Below, piece after piece: positions 1-7,994 of a stretch of DNA of 64,000 bases; position 1 is the first letter of the stretch, and each line of letters opens with the position of its first letter. A program made the translations under genes and the position numbers. Source of the stretch: Myxococcus dinghuensis (GTDB lineage: Bacteria > Myxococcota > Myxococcia > Myxococcales > Myxococcaceae); NCBI RefSeq assembly GCF_024198235.1, contig NZ_JAKCFB010000002.1, forward strand, positions 310,001-374,000, given 5' to 3'. The notes under the pieces are model-generated. The model did no database searches. It saw only the letters and a program-made list of their open reading frames with translations, and was not told the DNA's origin.

Positions 1-1875
1 GGACGCGACACGGGCGGCACGGCCCAGGCGAATGCCCGGCTCTTCGACCCCGCGGGCAACACCTGGAACCCGGTCGCGTCCCTCTCCACTCCGAGAGAGA
101 CCGCGACGGCGACGGTGCTCGCCTCGGGCCAGGTGCTCGTGGCGGGCGGCCGCAGTGGCGGCGCCTCCGTCGCATCGACCGAGCGGTACGACCCGGTGTC
201 CCGCACGTGGTCCCCGGGTCCGGACCTGACCACGGCGCGCCATCAGCACACCGCCACGCGCCTGGCCGACGGCCGGGTGCTCGTGGCGGGTGGCGAGCGT
301 GACGGCGGGGTCTTGGCCACGGCCGAGTTGTACGACCCGACCTCGAATACCTGGGCGCCCGCGGCCGCCGCGTCCGTCGCCCGGGCCGAGCACTCCGCGG
401 TCCTGCTCCCGGACGGACAGGTGCTCGTGGTGGGAGGTCGCGACGGCAGTGGAGCCGCGCTGGCCTCCGCCGAGCTGTATGACCCGGCCACGAACACCTG
501 GACACCCGCCGCCGCGTTGCTCCAGGCCCGGACGGCGTTCTCCTTGACGCTCCTGCCCTCCGGACGGGTGGTCGCCGCGGGCGGCTTCGACGGCGTGGCC
601 GACCTCGCGAGCACGGAGCAGTACGACGCCGCGTCGGATGCGTGGGTGACGGGCGGCCCCCTGCCCCAGCCCCGCGGCCAGCACACCGCGACGCTGACGG
701 CCTCGGGGCAGGTGCTCGTCGCGGGCGGAGAGAGCGCCCCCGGGGTCGCCGCCACCACGGCGGTGGTGCTCGACCCGACCACGGGCGCCTGGACGCCGGT
801 GGCCAGTCCCCAGGCGCGCGGCACGCTCGCCGCGGTCGCCCTGCCCTCCGGCGAGGTGCTGCTGGCGGGCGGCGTCGGGCCGACGCGCGCGGAGCTGTAC
901 GACGACACGGGCGCGAGCCCGGCATGGCGCCCCGTGGTCACCCGGCCCGACACGCTCTTCGCGTCCTGCGCCATCACCCTCGAGGGCCAGCGCTTCCGCG
1001 GTGTCTCCCTGGGAAGCGGAGGGAACTACGAGAGTTCCCCCACGGACTTCCCGCTCGTCCGGCTGCGCTCGGCGGAGGGCGGGCGCCTGTGGACGCTCCC
1101 CGCCACGGACATGTCCGACACGCGCGCGACGGTGGTCGTCCCCGCCGACACCCCGCTCGGCCCCCATGCGCTCTCCGTCTTCTCCAACGCCATCCCCGGA
1201 GGCCGCATGGTGAACGTCGTCGCCAACACCGCGCCCACCGCGGTGGCGCAATCGTTCGACGTCCGGCTGGGCACGCCCATCGCCGTCACGCTCGAGGCGA
1301 CCGACCCGGACCCGGGGCAGGTCCTCACCTGGACCATCGTCACCCCGCCCCGACACGGCACGCTCAGCGGCACGCCGCCCGACCTCACCTACACGCCGGA
1401 CCCGGGCTACACGGGGCCCGACAGCTTCACCTTCCAGGCCCGCGACTGCGGAATGGACAGCAACGCCGCGTCGGTGGACGTCACCGTGGAGGACGACACC
1501 ACGCCGCCCCTCCCGCTCGAGCTCGCCTGCCCGGGCGAGGTGGTGGTCGACGCGACGGGGCCCGACGGCGCGCCCGCGACGTGGCCAGCCGCCACCGTGA
1601 CGGAGGGCGCGGACCGAAACCCCACCCTCACCTACGACCCGCCGCAGGGGAGCACCTTCCCCGTCGGGACCACCCAGGTGACGGCCACCGCGGAGGATTC
1701 GACGGGACAGCGCGCCGAGTGCCAGTTCGCGGTCCGCGTGCGCCCCATGGTGACGACGGTCATCGAGCTCAAGGGCGGTGGCTGCCAGAGCACGGGAGAC
1801 GGCCTCATGTCCGCGCTCGCGCTGCTGTTCGGACTGACTTCGTGGCGTGGCCTGCGTCGTCGCCGCGCCGCTTGA
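1..1875 (+). CDS. Secreted kelch-repeat protein with cadherin-like and HYR domains and MYXO-CTERM-like tail (5' end outside window)
   Basis: The reading frame is open from the first base, so the start lies upstream. About six kelch-type units (nt 1-900) repeat the pattern 'G.VLVAGG ... A.LYDP.TNTW.P', each a blade of a predicted beta-propeller. Next come a cadherin/Ig-like module (about nt 1225-1494, with 'TYTPDPGYTGPDSFTF') and a HYR-like module (about nt 1501-1737, with 'FPVGTTQVTATAEDSTGQ'). The C-terminus has GGGCQSTGDG, a hydrophobic stretch and RGLRRRRAA, which fits the myxobacterial MYXO-CTERM surface-sorting signal. A surface-displayed binding or structural protein is likely; no enzymatic motif is visible. 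It ends 27 nt before the OmpA-family gene on the same strand. Confidence 0.85.
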   Translation, partial: GRDTGGTAQANARLFDPAGNTWNPVASLSTPRETATATVLASGQVLVAGGRSGGASVASTERYDPVSRTWSPGPDLTTARHQHTATRLADGRVLVAGGERDGGVLATAELYDPTSNTWAPAAAASVARAEHSAVLLPDGQVLVVGGRDGSGAALASAELYDPATNTWTPAAALLQARTAFSLTLLPSGRVVAAGGFDGVADLASTEQYDAASDAWVTGGPLPQPRGQHTATLTASGQVLVAGGESAPGVAATTAVVLDPTTGAWTPVASPQARGTLAAVALPSGEVLLAGGVGPTRAELYDDTGASPAWRPVVTRPDTLFASCAITLEGQRFRGVSLGSGGNYESSPTDFPLVRLRSAEGGRLWTLPATDMSDTRATVVVPADTPLGPHALSVFSNAIPGGRMVNVVANTAPTAVAQSFDVRLGTPIAVTLEATDPDPGQVLTWTIVTPPRHGTLSGTPPDLTYTPDPGYTGPDSFTFQARDCGMDSNAASVDVTVEDDTTPPLPLELACPGEVVVDATGPDGAPATWPAATVTEGADRNPTLTYDPPQGSTFPVGTTQVTATAEDSTGQRAECQFAVRVRPMVTTVIELKGGGCQSTGDGLMSALALLFGLTSWRGLRRRRAA

Positions 1876-1902
1876 TTCCCCACCCCTCGCCCCCTTCTTC
1901 GA

Positions 1903-3690
1903 ATGGACTTCTCCTTGCGTACACGGGTTCCAAGCTGGGCGTTGACCGCGCTGCTCTCCACCGCCCTGATGTCACAGGCCTTCGCGCAGAGCACGGGGGG
2001 TGACGTCGTCCCCATCGACCTGGAGCGGCTGCGCTTCAGCCCCGCCGCGACCGACTCGATGCTGGTGGACACCGGCCGGTTGCTGCACGAGGGCGGCTAT
2101 CGCCTGATGCTGCTGGCCAACTACGAGCGCGGCATCCTGCTGCTCGAGGGCAGCGACGGCGTCGAGCACGAGCTCATCAACTACCGCGCCGCGGGCTGGC
2201 TCGCGGGCGCGTGGTCCCCCATCGCCCACCTGGAGCTGTCCGCGCGAGTGCCCGTCATCATCGCGCAGGGGGGGCATGACACCAGCGGCCTCGCGGGCGT
2301 GCGGGAGCCGGACTCCTTCGGGCTCGGCACGCCGGAGCTGGGCGCGCGCTTCGCGTTGCTGGACCGCGAGGACGGAGCCCCCGTGTCCCTCGGGGTGGGA
2401 TTGGACGTGGGGCTGCCGGGTGGCACCTCGGACGCGTACGGGCGACAGTTGGGCTGGTCCGGGTTCCAGTTCATGCCGCGCGTGTCCCTGGGTGTCGACG
2501 TGGGGCCCGTGACGGTGGGCGCCAACATCGGCGCGCGGATTCGCGACAACCAGCCGGAGCCCGGCCGTGACGTGGGCACCGAGTTGGAGCAGGGACTGGT
2601 GGTGGCGACCCGAGGCAAGGGGCTGCGCGCGGAGGTCGCGCTGCAGGCCGCCGAGTCCCTGGTGGAGTCCGACCTCGCGTTGGAGCTGCTCGGCGGCGTG
2701 CGCCTGCCGGTGGGCAAGGGCTTCGAGGCGTTCGCCATCGCCGGGCATGGCTTCACGGACATCCCGGGCACGCCCTCCCTCCGCCTGGGAGCGGGCCTCG
2801 CCTGGGCACACGAACCCGCGCGCGGGGACGCGTGCTCGGCCGGCCAGAAGCACAGCCCCGAGCAGTGCCCCGACCACGACGACGACGGTGACACCGTGCC
2901 CAACGGCAAGGACCGTTGCCCGCTGGAAGCCGGGCCCCCGGAGAATGGGGGATGCCCGGACACCGACTCGGACGGCGACGGAGTCGTGGACCGGGAAGAC
3001 GCCTGCCCGAACGAAGCCGGCGACCCCGCGCACAAGGGCTGCCCTGTCCGCGACGCGGACGGCGATGGCGTCCCCGACGACCAGGACGCCTGCCCCAACG
3101 AAGCCGGTGATGCGGAACACAAGGGCTGCCCCGTTCGCGATTCGGATGGCGACGGCGTCTCCGACGACCAGGACGCGTGCCCCAACGAGGCCGGCGACCC
3201 CGCGCACGAGGGCTGCCCCGTTCGCGACGCGGACGGCGACGGTGTCCCCGACGACCAGGACGCCTGCCCGAACGAGGCCGGCGACCCCGCGCACAAGGGC
3301 TGCCCCGCGCCGAAGGAGCCCCAGACGACTGAACCGGCCGCCCCGACGAGCCAGCACATCCTCTTCCCCGTGGGCCAGGCGACGCTGGAGGCCCCGGAGA
3401 AGCACCAGCTCGACGCCATCGCCGCGTACCTGAAGAAGCACCCGAAGCGCTCACTCCGCATCGAGGGCCACACGGACAACACGGGGCCGGAGGAGCTCAA
3501 CCGCACGCTCAGCCAGCAGCGCGCGGACATGGTGCGTCAGTACCTCGAGCAGCAGAGCATCGCCGGCTCGCGCCTGACGGCGACGGGGTACGGCCCGGAG
3601 CGCCCCTTCGAGTCCAACGACACCCCCGAGGGGCGCGCCGCCAACCGCCGCGTGGAGTTCGTCGAGCAACCCGGCGGCGGCACGCCATAG
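1903..3690 (+). CDS. OmpA-family outer membrane protein with thrombospondin type 3 repeats
   Basis: This 595-aa protein has a signal peptide (hydrophobic core ALTALLSTALMSQA, cleavage after AFA). Residues about 35-300 look like an outer-membrane beta-barrel or sandwich region. Residues 355-470 hold Asp-rich calcium-binding TSP3 repeats (D.DGDGV.D..DACPNEAGD) and residues about 486-590 an OmpA-like peptidoglycan-binding domain (RIEGHTDNTG, LSQQRADMVRQYL, GRAANRRVEF). Family knowledge suggests an outer-membrane anchor that ties envelope to peptidoglycan through a Ca-stiffened stalk. The start at 1903 gives a good signal peptide although no strong Shine-Dalgarno sequence precedes it. It may share a transcript with the kelch gene upstream. 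Confidence 0.9.
   Translation: MDFSLRTRVPSWALTALLSTALMSQAFAQSTGGDVVPIDLERLRFSPAATDSMLVDTGRLLHEGGYRLMLLANYERGILLLEGSDGVEHELINYRAAGWLAGAWSPIAHLELSARVPVIIAQGGHDTSGLAGVREPDSFGLGTPELGARFALLDREDGAPVSLGVGLDVGLPGGTSDAYGRQLGWSGFQFMPRVSLGVDVGPVTVGANIGARIRDNQPEPGRDVGTELEQGLVVATRGKGLRAEVALQAAESLVESDLALELLGGVRLPVGKGFEAFAIAGHGFTDIPGTPSLRLGAGLAWAHEPARGDACSAGQKHSPEQCPDHDDDGDTVPNGKDRCPLEAGPPENGGCPDTDSDGDGVVDREDACPNEAGDPAHKGCPVRDADGDGVPDDQDACPNEAGDAEHKGCPVRDSDGDGVSDDQDACPNEAGDPAHEGCPVRDADGDGVPDDQDACPNEAGDPAHKGCPAPKEPQTTEPAAPTSQHILFPVGQATLEAPEKHQLDAIAAYLKKHPKRSLRIEGHTDNTGPEELNRTLSQQRADMVRQYLEQQSIAGSRLTATGYGPERPFESNDTPEGRAANRRVEFVEQPGGGTP
2965..3312 (+). repeat. Four tandem 87-nt units encoding TSP3 calcium-binding repeats
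   Basis: Units start at 2965, 3052, 3139 and 3226. Each encodes 29 residues of the form D[SA]DGDGV..[RQ/DQ]DACPNEAGD..H.GCP.., with few differences between units. The near identity at DNA level suggests recent expansion and a site prone to change in repeat number. Confidence 0.85.
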
Positions 3691-3721
3691 CGAGTGAGAC
3701 GGGACGCGGGCATCGGTGGCC

Positions 3722-4144
3722 TCACAAGGCCCTGATGCCCGCCACCAGCAACCCCACGCCCGCCGACACCAGCCCGACGGCGAGCGCCAGCGCGCCCACC
3801 CACAGCAACGCCATGAGCCGGTTCGGCCGCTCGGGCTCCTTGCCGAGGACGGACAAGAAGAAGCCCGCCGGCATCAACAGCGCGGCCACCGGCACGCCGT
3901 AGCGCGCCGCGAGGTCGAAGGCGAAGGGCAGCCGCGCGGCGTCGATGACGCCGAGGATGGCCACGCTCAACACCAGCAACACCGCCGCGTGCGCGTGCCC
4001 GGCCCGGAAGAAGTTCTTCTGGAGCGCGTTCGCGGGCACCATCCCCCGACCGACACGGACCAGGAACCACCCCCCCGACTCCACCGTGACGAGGGACAGC
4101 AACAGGACGCCGATGAGGATGAGGGTGTGAGCTTGGATAGTCAT
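3722..4144 (-). CDS. Small multi-spanning membrane protein, function unknown
   Basis: The start at 4144 (MTIQAHTLILIG) gives 140 aa with about four hydrophobic segments: near residues 5-25, 45-65, 72-92 and 108-135. A charged loop (LGKEPERPNR) separates the last two. No family was recognised. It is transcribed divergently from the MerR regulator at 4192, and a perfect palindrome lies between them, ending 1 nt before this start codon. No Shine-Dalgarno sequence can precede the ATG because the palindrome occupies that space, which suggests a leaderless transcript. An upstream in-frame start would read through the palindrome and is judged less likely. It is probably the regulated target of the MerR protein. 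Confidence 0.75.
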   Translation of the reverse strand: MTIQAHTLILIGVLLLSLVTVESGGWFLVRVGRGMVPANALQKNFFRAGHAHAAVLLVLSVAILGVIDAARLPFAFDLAARYGVPVAALLMPAGFFLSVLGKEPERPNRLMALLWVGALALAVGLVSAGVGLLVAGIRAL

Positions 4145-4164
4145 GGTATCCAATATTGGATACC
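4145..4164. promoter_or_regulatory. Perfect 20-bp palindrome, predicted MerR operator
   Basis: GGTATCCAATATTGGATACC equals its own reverse complement. It fills most of the 47-nt gap between the divergent membrane-protein and MerR genes. On the minus strand a possible promoter reads TTGCGT (4175-4180), 17 nt, CAATAT (4152-4157), so the palindrome would cover the -10 box. A further half-site, ATATCCAA, lies at 4169-4176. The size and symmetry fit a MerR-family dimer site, but binding is inferred. Confidence 0.75.
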
Positions 4165-4191
4165 TGTAATATCCAACGCAAGGAAACCGTG

Positions 4192-4881
4192 ATGCGAATC
4201 TCCGAACTGGTGGAGCGGACCGGGGTGCCACTCGCGACCCTGAAGTACTACCTGCGCGAGGGGCTGCTGCCGTCCGGAGAGGCGACCTCTGCGACGCGGG
4301 CCGCGTACGGGGAAACGCATGTGCGGCGCGTCGCGGTGATTCGTGCCCTCACGGAGACGGTGGGGCTGAGCGTGCAGAAGACGCGAGACGTGCTCCAGCT
4401 CATCGACCACCCCGAGGAGGACCTGGTCGGGATGCTGGGGAAGGCCATCGAGGCCCTGCCACCGAACGTCACGCCGGACGCGCGGGCGGACTACCCCCGG
4501 GCACGGGCGGTGCTGGAGAAGCTCGGGCAGGTCTATGAGCCGCGCTTCGCGGCGGTGGCCCAGTTGGAGCACGCGCTGGCGGCGGCGGAAGCGGCGGGCA
4601 TCCCGCTGGATGACGAACGGCTGGCCGTCTACGGGCCCCACATCCGGGCCATCGCGGAGTTCGACGTGCGCAACGTCCCCCGCGAGCCCGCGGCGGCCGT
4701 GGAGTACGCCGTGCTGGGCACGGCCGTCCACGAGCCCGTGCTCGTCGCGCTGCGGCGGCTGGCGCACCAGGACCTCGCGTCCCGGCGGCTCGGCCCAGGC
4801 CGCGACGCGACGAAGTCCCCACGGGGAAAGCCCCCGAAAGCCCCCTCGGCGACGAAGGGGCGCTCCTGGAAGAAGGACTGA
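4192..4881 (+). CDS. MerR-family transcriptional regulator
   Basis: The 229-aa protein starts MRISELVERTGVPLATLKYY, a canonical MerR winged-helix N-terminus (residues 1-70). It continues into a helical dimerisation segment and an effector region of about 110 residues. The C-terminal 30 residues are basic and low-complexity (PRGKPPKAPSATKG). No metal-binding Cys cluster of the MerR/ZntR/CueR type is seen, so the ligand is probably organic or unknown. The start at 4192 is preceded by AAGGAAA at about 8 nt; a start 36 nt earlier would fall inside the palindrome. It is divergent from the membrane gene at 3722-4144 and likely controls it and itself. Confidence 0.9.
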   Translation: MRISELVERTGVPLATLKYYLREGLLPSGEATSATRAAYGETHVRRVAVIRALTETVGLSVQKTRDVLQLIDHPEEDLVGMLGKAIEALPPNVTPDARADYPRARAVLEKLGQVYEPRFAAVAQLEHALAAAEAAGIPLDDERLAVYGPHIRAIAEFDVRNVPREPAAAVEYAVLGTAVHEPVLVALRRLAHQDLASRRLGPGRDATKSPRGKPPKAPSATKGRSWKKD

Positions 4882-4890
4882 CCGCGCGCG

Positions 4891-6900
4891 TCAGGCCAAC
4901 ACGGGCTTCTTCCCGCGCAGCAAGGCGAAGACCTTGTCGCGGTCCAGCCCGTCCGGGGAGAAGGCGGCCGGGACGAAGACCTTCTTCAGCGCCGCCGCCG
5001 AGGCGTCGAACCTGCCGTTCTTGTAGTGGCGGGAGGCCTTCACGCGGGCCTGGACGTCGTGGTCGTCCTCGATGACCACCTCCGCCCTCAGCGCGCCCCC
5101 CACCCGCAGGGAGGCGTCGTTGTGGTGGCCCCAGACGACGGGCGACTCCAGGTCCTGGCCCACCACCAGCTCGCCGTCCGAGTCCACTCCCGCCGCATGG
5201 AGGGAGCCGCCCACCACCAGCAGGGCCTCCGGTCCCACGTTGCGAACCACGCCCGAGACCTCCAGGTCTCCCGTCACGAGCAGCGGCCCGTGCAGGGTGA
5301 GGTCTCCCTTCACGGTGAGGTCACCTCTCACGAAGCGCGGGGCCTTGGAGAAGGTGGGGGTCCGCGGCTCCGGGGGCAGTCCCTCTCGCGCCAGCGTCAC
5401 CACCGCCATCGCCACGCCCGGGTGCTCGCCCTGGAGCGCGCTCGCCGCCTGGTCCCACGACGTCGCGCCTCCCAGCGCGAGGCTCCTCAGGACGCGCTCG
5501 ACCGCGGCCACGTCGTCCTCCTCGAAGTACCACGCCCCGAGCACCTTCTTCTTCCCACGCGCCAGCGCGTCCAGCAGGGGCTGGACGTCGAGCCCCTGGG
5601 CGCCGCCACCCTTCTTCGCGGGGGCCTTGGCGCCCAGGAGTTGGGCGAGCTGGGGATGTTTGTGCGCCAGGGCTTCCTGGGCCGCCGTCGCCCCGCCGGA
5701 GTCCTTCCGGGCAGGGTCGGCCCCCGAGGCGAGCAGGAGCTCGATGACCGGGCCTCGCTCGGCGAAGCGCGCGTGCTGGTGCAGCGGCGTCCAGCCCTTG
5801 CCCGCGTTCGGGTTCGCCTTCGCGGCGAGGAGCGCTCGGGCCACCTCCACCGTCTTCGCGTTGAACAGCGCCGTGCGGCCGTCCTGGTCGAGCGCATCCA
5901 CCCAGACACCGCCCTGGGCGAGGACCGGGATGCAGCTCACGGCGCCGTACTCCGCGGCGACATGCAGCGCCGTGGCCTTGTCGTCGTCGATCGCCGTGGG
6001 AGACAGGCCCAGCGCGAGCAACGCCTTCACCAGCACGGCGTCGTCCACCAGGGTGGCCAGGTGCAGGAGGCCGTGCTGGCTGTCATCCCGCACGTCCAGG
6101 TTCGCGCCCAGGGCGCGCAGGGCCAACACCCGCCCCACCCGACCACCGCCGCCATAGCCCGGGCCGAAGTGGGGGGCACCGTCCAGCCCCGCCGCGAGCA
6201 GGAGCCCCGCGTCCAGGGACTTGCCGCGTGCCCCCTTCGGCCGCGCCGCGGGCTTGCGCTTCTGGAGCCACGAAAGGAAGCCCTCGTGCGAGAACACCCC
6301 CTCCAGGCCGTGGAAGCTGAGCGGGTCGTCGTCGCCGTCCTCGCAGTACACGCGGAGCTCGGGGGACGCCTCGACCTGGGCCAGCAGCGCCTCGTAGCCC
6401 TTCTCCGGCTTCGCTTGTCGCAGCGCCCGCCAGGCCTCGAGTCCTCGTCGTCCCCGGGAGTGGTCCACGATGTCGCGGAGCGCCTCCGCCTCGTCCAGCG
6501 CCGCCTCCACCGCGTCGAGCTGGGCGGCCGTGGGCTGACCCATCACCTGCGCTTCCGCCCACTGGCTCAACGCGAGGGCGCGGGCCCGCTGGGCATCGCT
6601 CAAGGCACCGCCCGTGCGCGTCCCGCGCGTGAGCTCGAGGAGGCGGTCGCGGATGCCCCAGTGCTCCGCCTTCATCTCCCGCGACCACGTCGTGGGGTCG
6701 CTTCGTCGGTGGAGGTTGAGCACCCAGTTGAGCGAGTGCAACGCGCGCAAGTGCTCCGGGTGTACAGCCAACACCTGGCGCAGGAGCGCCGTGGCCTTCT
6801 CGAGGTCGGGGATGGACTGGTCGAGCAGCCGGTCCGCCTTCTTCATCCAGGCGGAGACCTCTGTCTCACTGGACTTCCGCGTGTCTTGGGTACGAGCCAT
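4891..6900 (-). CDS. Ankyrin-repeat protein with C-terminal beta-helix-like (polymer-forming) domain
   Basis: The 669-aa protein has no signal peptide and is probably cytoplasmic. Residues about 15-60 resemble a TPR-like helical pair ('LLRQVLAVHPEHLRALHSLNW'). Residues about 270-430 carry four to five ankyrin repeats (HGLLHLATLVDDAVLVKALL, ATALHVAAEYGA, GWTPLHQHARFAERGPVIEL). Residues about 535-630 show short repeating strands (VRGDLTVKGDLTLHGPLLVTG, then VVGGSLHA, VVGQDLES and RVGGALRAEVVI), reminiscent of the bactofilin-like right-handed beta-helix. This suggests a scaffold or oligomerising protein. The stop lies 10 nt from the convergent MerR stop. No enzyme motif is visible. Confidence 0.8.
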   Translation of the reverse strand: MARTQDTRKSSETEVSAWMKKADRLLDQSIPDLEKATALLRQVLAVHPEHLRALHSLNWVLNLHRRSDPTTWSREMKAEHWGIRDRLLELTRGTRTGGALSDAQRARALALSQWAEAQVMGQPTAAQLDAVEAALDEAEALRDIVDHSRGRRGLEAWRALRQAKPEKGYEALLAQVEASPELRVYCEDGDDDPLSFHGLEGVFSHEGFLSWLQKRKPAARPKGARGKSLDAGLLLAAGLDGAPHFGPGYGGGGRVGRVLALRALGANLDVRDDSQHGLLHLATLVDDAVLVKALLALGLSPTAIDDDKATALHVAAEYGAVSCIPVLAQGGVWVDALDQDGRTALFNAKTVEVARALLAAKANPNAGKGWTPLHQHARFAERGPVIELLLASGADPARKDSGGATAAQEALAHKHPQLAQLLGAKAPAKKGGGAQGLDVQPLLDALARGKKKVLGAWYFEEDDVAAVERVLRSLALGGATSWDQAASALQGEHPGVAMAVVTLAREGLPPEPRTPTFSKAPRFVRGDLTVKGDLTLHGPLLVTGDLEVSGVVRNVGPEALLVVGGSLHAAGVDSDGELVVGQDLESPVVWGHHNDASLRVGGALRAEVVIEDDHDVQARVKASRHYKNGRFDASAAALKKVFVPAAFSPDGLDRDKVFALLRGKKPVLA

Positions 6901-7023
6901 GAGCGAGACACTCTGGCACCCGCCTCACGGCCCTTCACCGGAAAACTCCCTCGCCTGGGAGCGCTCGGGCACGGCAGCCAGGCCTTCCTGGACAGCTCCG
7001 TGAGGGCATGGCTGGCTGGCGCC

Positions 7024-7728
7024 ATGCACCCGACCGAGAGCTTCTTGCAGGGGCTTCGTCTTCAGGGCTTCGCGCTCGCTCCCCAGGCCGCGTCCCCGAC
7101 CCTGCTGGAGATATTGGAGCGGGCCTTCCCTCCCGCCATCGCCCCGGAGTCCACGCGTCGACGCGGAGGCCAGCGCAACGTGCTCGACGAGCCCGCGGGC
7201 GTCACCGCCGCCCGGGACACCGCCATCCGGGGACTCGCCCGCGCGGTGCTCGGGGAAGACTGCTTCGTCGCGAGGGCCCTGCTCTTCGACAAGACGCCCG
7301 ACGCCAACTGGAAGGTGCGCTGGCACCAGGACCTCACCATCGCCGTGCGCGAACGGCACGAGGCTCCCGGATTCGGGCCCTGGACGCACAAGGAAGGTGT
7401 CACCCACGCGCTCGCGCCCACTCCCTTGCTCACTCGCATGCTGGCCCTGCGCATCCACCTCGACCCCTGCGGCGAGGAGAACGGCCCCGTGAAGGTCCTC
7501 CCTGGCACCCACCAGCAGGGGAAGCTCACGGAGGCCGACATCGCGGAGCACAAGTCGCGTGTCGGGGCCGTGGCGTGCCTCGCCTGTCGCGGCGACGTGC
7601 TCGCGTTCCACCCGTTGCTGCTGCATGCGTCCTCTCCCGCGACGAAGCCGGGGCATCGACGCGTCCTCCATCTGGAGTTCGCCGCCGAGGCACTCCCCGT
7701 CGGGCTCGAGTGGCGCTGGGAGGTCTGA
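7024..7728 (+). CDS. Phytanoyl-CoA dioxygenase (PhyH)-family protein
   Basis: The 234-aa protein has the Fe(II)/2-oxoglutarate facial triad signature: WHQD (His-x-Asp, about residues 101-104) and a distal His in HPLLLHASSPAT, followed by RRVLHLEF with the Arg expected to bind 2-oxoglutarate. Family members hydroxylate small molecules or lipids; the substrate here cannot be read from sequence. A longer start at about 7000 (GTG) is possible, but the ATG at 7024 gives the family-typical N-terminus. It is divergent from the ankyrin gene, with 123 nt between starts. No terminator is evident before the chitinase gene. Confidence 0.8.
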   Translation: MHPTESFLQGLRLQGFALAPQAASPTLLEILERAFPPAIAPESTRRRGGQRNVLDEPAGVTAARDTAIRGLARAVLGEDCFVARALLFDKTPDANWKVRWHQDLTIAVRERHEAPGFGPWTHKEGVTHALAPTPLLTRMLALRIHLDPCGEENGPVKVLPGTHQQGKLTEADIAEHKSRVGAVACLACRGDVLAFHPLLLHASSPATKPGHRRVLHLEFAAEALPVGLEWRWEV

Positions 7729-7994
7729 ACCGCCGGCAATGCCCCTTTGCGTCTTCGCTGGAATACGCGGCCCCCCCGTGTCGGCGCACGCCCGCCGCCG
7801 ACGCGGCTGGAGCGCCAGGAAAGTGTCGACTCGCCGCAAGCGCAAGCGACCGAGGGCGGGGCTTTGCCCAGACGCGAGCCTTCCCCAGCTTGCCGCATGC
7901 CTGCCATTTCCGGTCTGGCACCGAGGCCACGGACAACCGCCGCGCCCCGAGTGAGCGAGGAACGCTGGCACGCCTCGCAGCGACAGGAGAAACC

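Noticed and set aside
5026..7023. Upstream extension of the PhyH gene through the ankyrin gene region
   Set aside because: It is the antisense shadow of the ankyrin/beta-helix protein; only the segment from 7024 matches a protein family.
7960..7985. A TGGCACG element before the chitinase gene suggestive of a sigma-54 promoter
   Set aside because: The GC of the -12 element is at the wrong distance (8 instead of 10 nt after GG).
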